Shown here in pieces: positions 58,591 to 64,000 of a stretch of DNA of 64,000 nucleotides. Position numbers and translations under genes: made by a program. The stretch is from NCBI GenBank assembly GCA_003194525.1, contig NBIV01000140.1, positions 62,001 to 126,000 of the forward strand. Direction: 5' to 3'. A model generated the notes under the pieces. The model was not told the DNA's origin, made no database searches, and was given only the letters and a program-made list of their open reading frames with translations. The DNA is from Gracilariopsis chorda. Lineage: Eukaryota > Rhodophyta > Florideophyceae > Gracilariales > Gracilariaceae. Every line of letters begins with the position of its first letter. Position 1 is the first letter of the stretch.

Positions 58591-58624
58591 CACCATAGTC
58601 ACCGAAGAACAAGAAGAAGGTCCT

Positions 58625-61600
58625 GTGGTGACAACGAAATGTGGCCCAGATGCCCAAGCACTTCCCAAGCAACCAAGAAGCTCAAGGGTTGATATCGGGT
58701 TACTGCTAGACACGAAAGGCCAACTTCCATCTACAAAGTCTAAAGGTATAATAGACCTAAGCGGCACGCTGGTATACAGTCAACGCAGAAAGGCAACTTC
58801 ACGAAAGAAAGGAGCGAAAACAAAGAAGTACACAAGAGCTAAACAATCCATTCCAGAACACGTTGGAAGGTATAATGTTTTAATCGAACTAGCAATTGCC
58901 TCTTGTGGACTCAAACTCGGCAAATTTCAACGTGGAGACGCCGAGGAGACCAGACGCGAAATTAGGAAATTGGTCGTAAAGCGAACCACCCCGCGAGAGG
59001 TAGCAGCGTTGGAAACCGGAACCAGCCCGAAGAGGCTTAGGGTTGTAACCGTGAAGCTATACGTTACGACTGTACATGCACTGCTCGACTCAGGAGCCGT
59101 ACCCAAACTTTTATCCACAAGAGTATGCAAACGACTGACTCTCTCTCCAGAACCAAGTTTAAGGAAGATTATCGTCGCCGATGGGACTTCTTTCACAGAT
59201 CGAGGGGTCGTTCGGGACGTCCCTGTTGCCTTTGGAGATTCAAAAGTCACATTCAACCTTCTCGTTGTAGATGACCCCCCTGTTGATGTCATAGTTGGTT
59301 GCCAAGTGTTAGAGGGAATAATGGCATGTATCGATCTTGGGATTCAAACCGTTTCTGTTACTATCGACGGGGTAACATCTGTGTTAGAACTAGAGTATGA
59401 TCAGAGAATTTCTGAGTTATTAGAATTCGAGACTGATAGTGAGGATTTCACGTCCCACTCGGACCTTGTTCCGTTGTCATCGAGCTCAGAAGAAGAGACT
59501 GATGACCTGGTACTGTCCGTGAGAGACGTCGAACGGTTTGACGTGGACCTCTCAGCTGCAGAAGAAACTGAAGAACTTCCAGATCTCAGCGATGAAGATT
59601 CAGAAGAAGAAGAATACGGTCACGACAAGGAGATCATAACCATGCGAGACCACGACGGTGATGATGATAAATCCCTACTTCTCGCAGCAAAATTGAGACA
59701 TTTACGGACAAAGATTCAAAAGGAAGTCATGGAGAGGCTAATAGATGAAAATCTCGCGGCCTGGTCCCTGAATGACTTGTGTCCTTCGAACGTGCCAGTG
59801 AAGCACTCTTCTCAGCTCAAAGATAATAAACCAATCCACTTTCCTGCAAGCCACCTCTCACCACGCCATAACGACCTCGTCAAAGCAGAAATTAATAATA
59901 TGTTGAAGACAGGTATCATTACGCCCGCCACCTCAGCATCGTTTTTCCCGATCGTTATAGCCACTAAGAAAGATGGCAAACCACGATTCTGCGTGGACTA
60001 CCGAACGCTCAATGCCAGGATGAAGGCTGATATATGGCCTCTCCCGAAGATTGAAGAGATATTTGACTACCTGTTGGGAGCCAAAATCTTCACCACACTA
60101 GACCTTCTTTCCAGATATTGGCAGGTCTGGGTATCAGAGGATTGTAAGGACGCCACCACCTTTGTGTGTAGATTTGGGACGTAAAATTTCGAAATAATGC
60201 CGTTCGGGCTTATGAACGCGCCAGCTACATTTCAGCGGAGGATGGATGTTGTCCTCAGAGGATTGAAATATGCCCGGGTATACTTAGACAATCTCGTGAT
60301 ATGTTCGAAATGTATAGACGAACATCTGACAAATTGTGGAAGTGTGTTCGCTTGCATCCGAAACAATGGTTTGAAATTGAAATTGGTAAAGTATAGTTTC
60401 GCCCAGTCCAAAGTCAAGCTATTATGACACATTGTGAACGAGACAGGAGTTCATGTAGACCCAGAGAACATTGCGGCCATACAGAAGGCCCCAAGCGCCT
60501 CGTCGATAACGGAACGTCGAAGCTTTCTTGGCCTAGCGGAGTACTACAGAAGATTCATTCCAAATTTTGCGGAAGTTTCAGCCATTCTTCATGACGCCAC
60601 ATCGTCAAAGAAGCATTGGAGTTGGACCCTGGAGATAAAAGATGCACTTAAACATCTTTAGAACCGAATGACGTCACCCCCCCTGTGCGCACATTCCCAG
60701 ATTTCTGTTTACTTTTCATTGTAGAGACCGATGTCTCATCGATATCACTAGACATAGTACTATCACAAAAGAAAGGAGATGTGAAGATCTACCCTATTCA
60801 GTATGCTAGCCGCACTATGAACAAGGCTGAATGACCGTACTCTGCATGTGAAAGGGAAGCTCTAGCAGTAGTCTATGCTCTTAAGACGTTTAGGGTGTAT
60901 CTCTTGTCATGAATGCGCTTTAAACTAATCACTGATCATCAGGCGTTACAGTACGCTTTTCGAAAGAAAGTTATGGACGGTAGACTAGCCAGGTAGATGG
61001 AGCTTTTGGCCGACTATGAACTTAAGATTCAGTACCGAGCCGGTAGTAGTAATCAGACCGCGGAGTACCTTTCTAGAACAGACATACCGGAAACGATGAC
61101 AGAGGGAGAATTGAGTCTGGTCGTATAGATTATCACGCTAGAAAACGTCCTTGAAGGCGAGTTGGTGGCTACAAAAGGATTTCTTTCCGGCGTAGATATA
61201 GGAATTGAAGACGCACAACCAAAACGCAAAATTAAAAAGAACGCAAAAGGATTCATTGTTTGGGATGAAAGGCTCATGAGGAGAACATCAAAGGGATTGC
61301 GATCGATCCCCTTCCGAAATGACCGAGAAGTGATCTTAAGAGCCTTTCACGACGACGTTGGTCATTGGGGAATAGACTCAACCAGGAGTTTTGTAGTGGA
61401 AGGATACTGGTGGCCGAAGATATATCGTGACATCTTTGACTATGTGGAGAGCTGCAATGGGTTTCAACGAGCGGTAGGCATTCCGGCGTATAAAACTAGC
61501 GTTACATTTCCCTTGACTGGGCTCTTTCATGTGTTTTCGATCAACTTTGCGGCACCATTGCCTACATCTCCGAAAGGAAATCAATTCAGATTAGTATGTG

Positions 61601-62356
61601 TGGAACACTTGAGGGGATAGCTGATTGCTCGGGCCACTAGAACGGCTACGACCCCAGTAGTTATAAAATTCATACATAAAGAGGTCATACAGCCATTTAG
61701 TCTTCCCAGGCTCATTATATCTGATAATAAACCTGCTTCCAAGCTAATGCACTCATCTAATTCATGAAAGAAAAGGGTATCACGTGGAAACCACTACTAG
61801 CCTATGCACCCATGTTAAATAAGAGAGCAGAACGAATGGTTGGTACCCTAAAGAGTGCGATAGCCAAAGAGGTTATCCAAAGAAATGAGGAATGGAACTT
61901 ATTTCTGTCAAGAGTGCTTTACTGATATTGAAGACGCCAGATGGTACATGGGAAGTCCTTATTTGAGGTACTATATGGCATAGCAACACGAATGAACAAC
62001 CACGAGCCCACCGCACTTGTTGCTCGCTACAGCAGTATCCACAGGAGACTTGAGCTAATAGACGCAGAAATAGGTTGAGCAACTCGTGCCCTACGCCAGG
62101 AAGAAATTCAGCATGACAATAGCAGAGTAGTTCGCTTCAACGTTGGTGACGAAGTGCTCGTACCAAAAGGACAAGCACTCAATGCCAAGAAGAAACGGGC
62201 TCCATTTGAGTCCAGTTTCTACGGCCCCTGCCGAGTAATAAGCGCATCGCACCCACGCTATGTTCTAAGTAGCCCGCATCGAAGGATATCCCAAGAACCT
62301 ATACACGCCGGAAGGCTGGCATTGTACTGTTCACGTCATGCTCATCTGCAGGAGTA
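58625..62356 (+). pseudogene. Pol: protease, reverse transcriptase, RNase H, integrase
   Basis: Open to TAA 60182-60184 (519 codons) in the gag register and then broken. Protease: ALLDSGAVPKLLS (about 59080) with VIVGCQVLEG. An acidic linker (DLSDEDSEEEE) follows. Reverse transcriptase: KDGKPRFCVDYRTLNARM (about 59970), TTLDLLSRYWQV, MPFGLMNAPATFQ (60197), and YLDNLVIC in place of YLDD (about 60280). RNase H: TDVSS, ASRTMNKAE, ITDHQALQYAF (about 60930). Integrase: FHDDVGHWG and YWWPKIYRDI with a single Cys left of the zinc pair, then FSINFAAPLP, where the first catalytic Asp is Asn. At least ten stops and several frameshifts. Order RT-RH-IN defines Ty3/gypsy. Confidence 0.9.
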
Positions 62357-62510
62357 GACTATTTAAGTAAATGTGATAGGACTCAATGCGTACAATTAGA
62401 ATAATGTAGTAGCTGCCAAGAAGAACCACTGTTTGCAGCTACTTGTGTTTGTTTATACGAATAGATTTCAAGCATAGTACCAACCGAAAAGCTAGTTCGG
62501 AACCAGCTCA

Positions 62511-63110
62511 TCAACTTTCGCTTTCGAACTCATCATGGGGCAAGTACTTGATGGAACTTTCGCCTGGGTCTTTGCGATAAGCCCATACATGACGACCGTC
62601 CGAGAAATGAACGGGAGGGAGAAACTCAGCAAGATCTCGGCCACCTAGTTCAGTGGCAGAAGACATGACTTGGCGAATATTCTTCTCTGCAGCCACGATA
62701 GCTACCATTACGAAATGAAATCAAGGATCATCTTCCTTCCGATCGACGAAGCGAGAGCGACTAGAACGTCTCGGAGGACCTTCCCCACCCGCAAAGTGAG
62801 CTGGAACAGAGCCGATTAGCACACGAACCTCACCCAAAGTAAGCTGAGGAAGAGCAGCGTAAGCACTGAAAAGTTCCGGCCCATAACCATAACCTGCTCG
62901 AGTAGTTTTGATTGGCGGCGTCCGTAAGGCCCCACGATGTATAGGAGGGACGATACCAATATTGTCACCTTGCTCGACATGTGTGCCTCTACCAACGGAC
63001 GTGTGGGGATCTTGAACCCCACGGAAAAGAGTATAACGTTCCCTTAACTCCGGGCAAAGGCAGTCAGAGCCAATTACTTCATCACGGTATTGACTTATGA
63101 TTGGAAGAAC
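62511..63110 (-). CDS. Antisense reading frame within the Ty3-type element
   Basis: On the minus strand one register is open from 63110 to the stop at 62511, about 200 codons, broken once by TGA at 62721-62723. It reads as plausible protein: VQDPHTSVGRGTHVEQGDN, PPIHRGALRTPPIKTTRAG, FAGGEGPPRRSSRSRF, then after the stop SATELGGRDLAEFLPPVHF. The only in-frame ATG is at 62708, after the TGA, so either translation starts there (65 residues) or the first exon is elsewhere. No domain recognised. Accessory frames after integrase, sense or antisense, are known in plant and fungal LTR elements; no link to these is claimed. Confidence 0.4.
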
Positions 63111-63508
63111 TTATCTAAACGAACGGGTAACTTCGGTGGAAAGAAAGATTAACGCAATCATCTCCTGAACAGCTCTTATATAGAAGAGCATTGCAAAGCG
63201 AGTGGAGCCTGCTTCGAGCGTTTTTGCCACCTTTCCCCATGGCTTCTCTTCCTATCCGAACACTTATCCCTCTTCTACAACTTTAGTGTAGATCGATTTT
63301 GGAGGCGTAAGGGTCGCAGGAAGATATTCAAAGTGGGCGTGGCCTAGTCGTGTCGTTCACTTTTGGCTTAGTACCTAGTCACGCTAGAGGCGTTTTCGGT
63401 GTGGTCTGGTATTCGCTTGCGCCTAAAGGTCGCTAAACGAGAGAGCACGGAGCTTGACGGGAAGGCCTGTTATATAATGCTGAAACGCCGCTCGGGGCGG
63501 CGGTTTTA

Positions 63509-63518
63509 GGGGGGAATG
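63509..63518 (+). promoter_or_regulatory. Polypurine tract before the 3' LTR
   Basis: aggggggaa ends directly at the TGTG that opens the 3' LTR, the expected primer for plus-strand DNA synthesis. Confidence 0.65.
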
Positions 63519-63781
63519 TGTCGTGTGCTTGTGGTGCACAAGAATTGGTTGGATATGTTTTTGAATTGCACATTTTTTAATGGGCGCTGCCCAGCTTCCA
63601 GCATGGAAGCTGAGCATAGCGCCTGCATAAATGCACACCTCTCGCACTTGTGGCTTCACCGCTTTGGGGAGAGGTAGGAAGGAACTTGCACACCCGAAAT
63701 GCTCAGTGGCTCGTTCGTCCGCATTGCATCCACCTTTCGCTGAAAAACGCGCACCCCCGACATCCTCTTTTCTTGCGCAAC
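63519..63781 (+). repeat. 3' LTR
   Basis: Matches the 5' LTR end to end with about 30 substitutions and no net length change. The internal fold-back is kept; its outer stem reads GGCGCT with AGCGCC, a paired change relative to the 5' LTR. Minus-strand frames crossing it (63423-63857 and others) are not genes. Confidence 0.88.
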
Positions 63782-63822
63782 ACAAATGTTGAAAAAAACG
63801 CATTCCTTGGTTTCCACAAATG

Positions 63823-64000
63823 CCCCCAAAACCAATTGCTTTCGCCCTCTCGCACAATATGCGTTAACATGCCCGCATTGCGTTGTTTTAGCAAATGTAG
63901 CAAAACCAAAGCGCTTTCGCAGTTTTGTACAATGTGCAAAAAAAATCTGCGCTTTGCTTGCTCTCACCTAAACGGCCCAAAACGAAGTGCTTTCGCATAT
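63823..64000. repeat. ~75-bp tandem satellite at the window edge
   Basis: The word caaaacSaaKYGCTTTCGC recurs at 63827, 63901 and 63978, giving a 74-77 bp period, and the array runs off the window. Units are diverged. A related stretch precedes the 5' LTR at 57296-57350, so the retrotransposon may have inserted into this satellite. Confidence 0.55.

Larger units (their letters stand above)
57376..63781 (+). mobile_element. Ty3-type LTR retrotransposon, 6.4 kb, decayed
   Basis: Two LTRs of equal length (263 bp) at 57376-57638 and 63519-63781, roughly 88% identical by eye. A primer-binding-like TGG follows the 5' LTR after one base and a purine tract precedes the 3' LTR. Gag, protease, reverse transcriptase, RNase H and integrase lie in Ty3 order. 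No clear target-site duplication: 57371-57375 (cagat) and 63782-63786 (acaaa) do not match. Multiple stops, changed catalytic residues and LTR divergence show an old insertion. About 1.1 kb between integrase and 3' LTR holds an antisense reading frame. Confidence 0.9.

Noticed and set aside
63423..63967. Minus-strand frames of 78-144 codons
   Set aside because: They lie across the 3' LTR and the satellite, and the matching 5' LTR gives a similar frame, so they are repeat translations.
1..64000. tRNA or rRNA genes
   Set aside because: I looked for T-loop GTTCGANTC-type words with matching acceptor stems and for conserved rRNA segments and found none that fold or align convincingly.

Overview
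This is eukaryotic, transposon-dominated DNA. I found no host housekeeping gene, rRNA, tRNA or CRISPR array. The evidence is decayed retroelement coding (Ty1/copia and Ty3 types), a Tc1/mariner remnant, and paired OrsD-type zinc fingers and RecQ-like helicases, an arrangement best known from fungal subtelomeres. A fungus is the best guess. An alga or another protist cannot be excluded. Frames and motifs were read by eye; product names rest on motif recognition, not on database searches.

Layout. 1-9.9 kb: old repeat-derived DNA, with a pair of LTR-like direct repeats, a mariner-type transposase fragment and a Ty1/copia pol fragment that stops abruptly at about 9,878. 9.9-57.4 kb: a distinct block whose intergenic DNA is full of TTAGGGG-TTTT / CCCCTAAAA words and of hairpin-forming repeats. 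Its left 22 kb (9,875-32,065) is a diverged giant inverted repeat. Each arm carries, reading outward, an OrsD zinc-finger/RecQ-like helicase gene and then a FANCJ/RTEL1-like iron-sulfur helicase gene. A third FANCJ-like copy lies at 33.1-35.6 kb and a third OrsD-RecQ copy at 50.6-55.8 kb. Between these lie unrecognised reading frames (35.7-44.9 kb), an intact Rossmann-type dehydrogenase-like ORF (37.5-38.4 kb), and a beta-class adenine/cytosine-N4 DNA methyltransferase overlapping an intact SET-domain ORF (47.3-50.0 kb). 57.4-63.8 kb: a 6.4-kb Ty3-type LTR retrotransposon with two 263-bp LTRs. The window ends in a ~75-bp tandem satellite.

How it fits together. One family of composite palindromes, with outer dyads of the type GTGGTCG-AG-CGACCAC around an inner TACGACAGGA...TCCTGTCGTA hairpin, recurs in both arms, at the centre of the palindrome, beside the methyltransferase and after the last RecQ gene. 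With the repeated helicase pairs, this marks about 47 kb as one family of mobile or subtelomeric sequence rather than a chance assembly. Most helicase copies carry nonsense codons or frameshifts, while the SET ORF, the Rossmann ORF and a few unknown ORFs are still open. The block reads as a decayed large element, or a subtelomeric helicase cluster, with parts that may still work.
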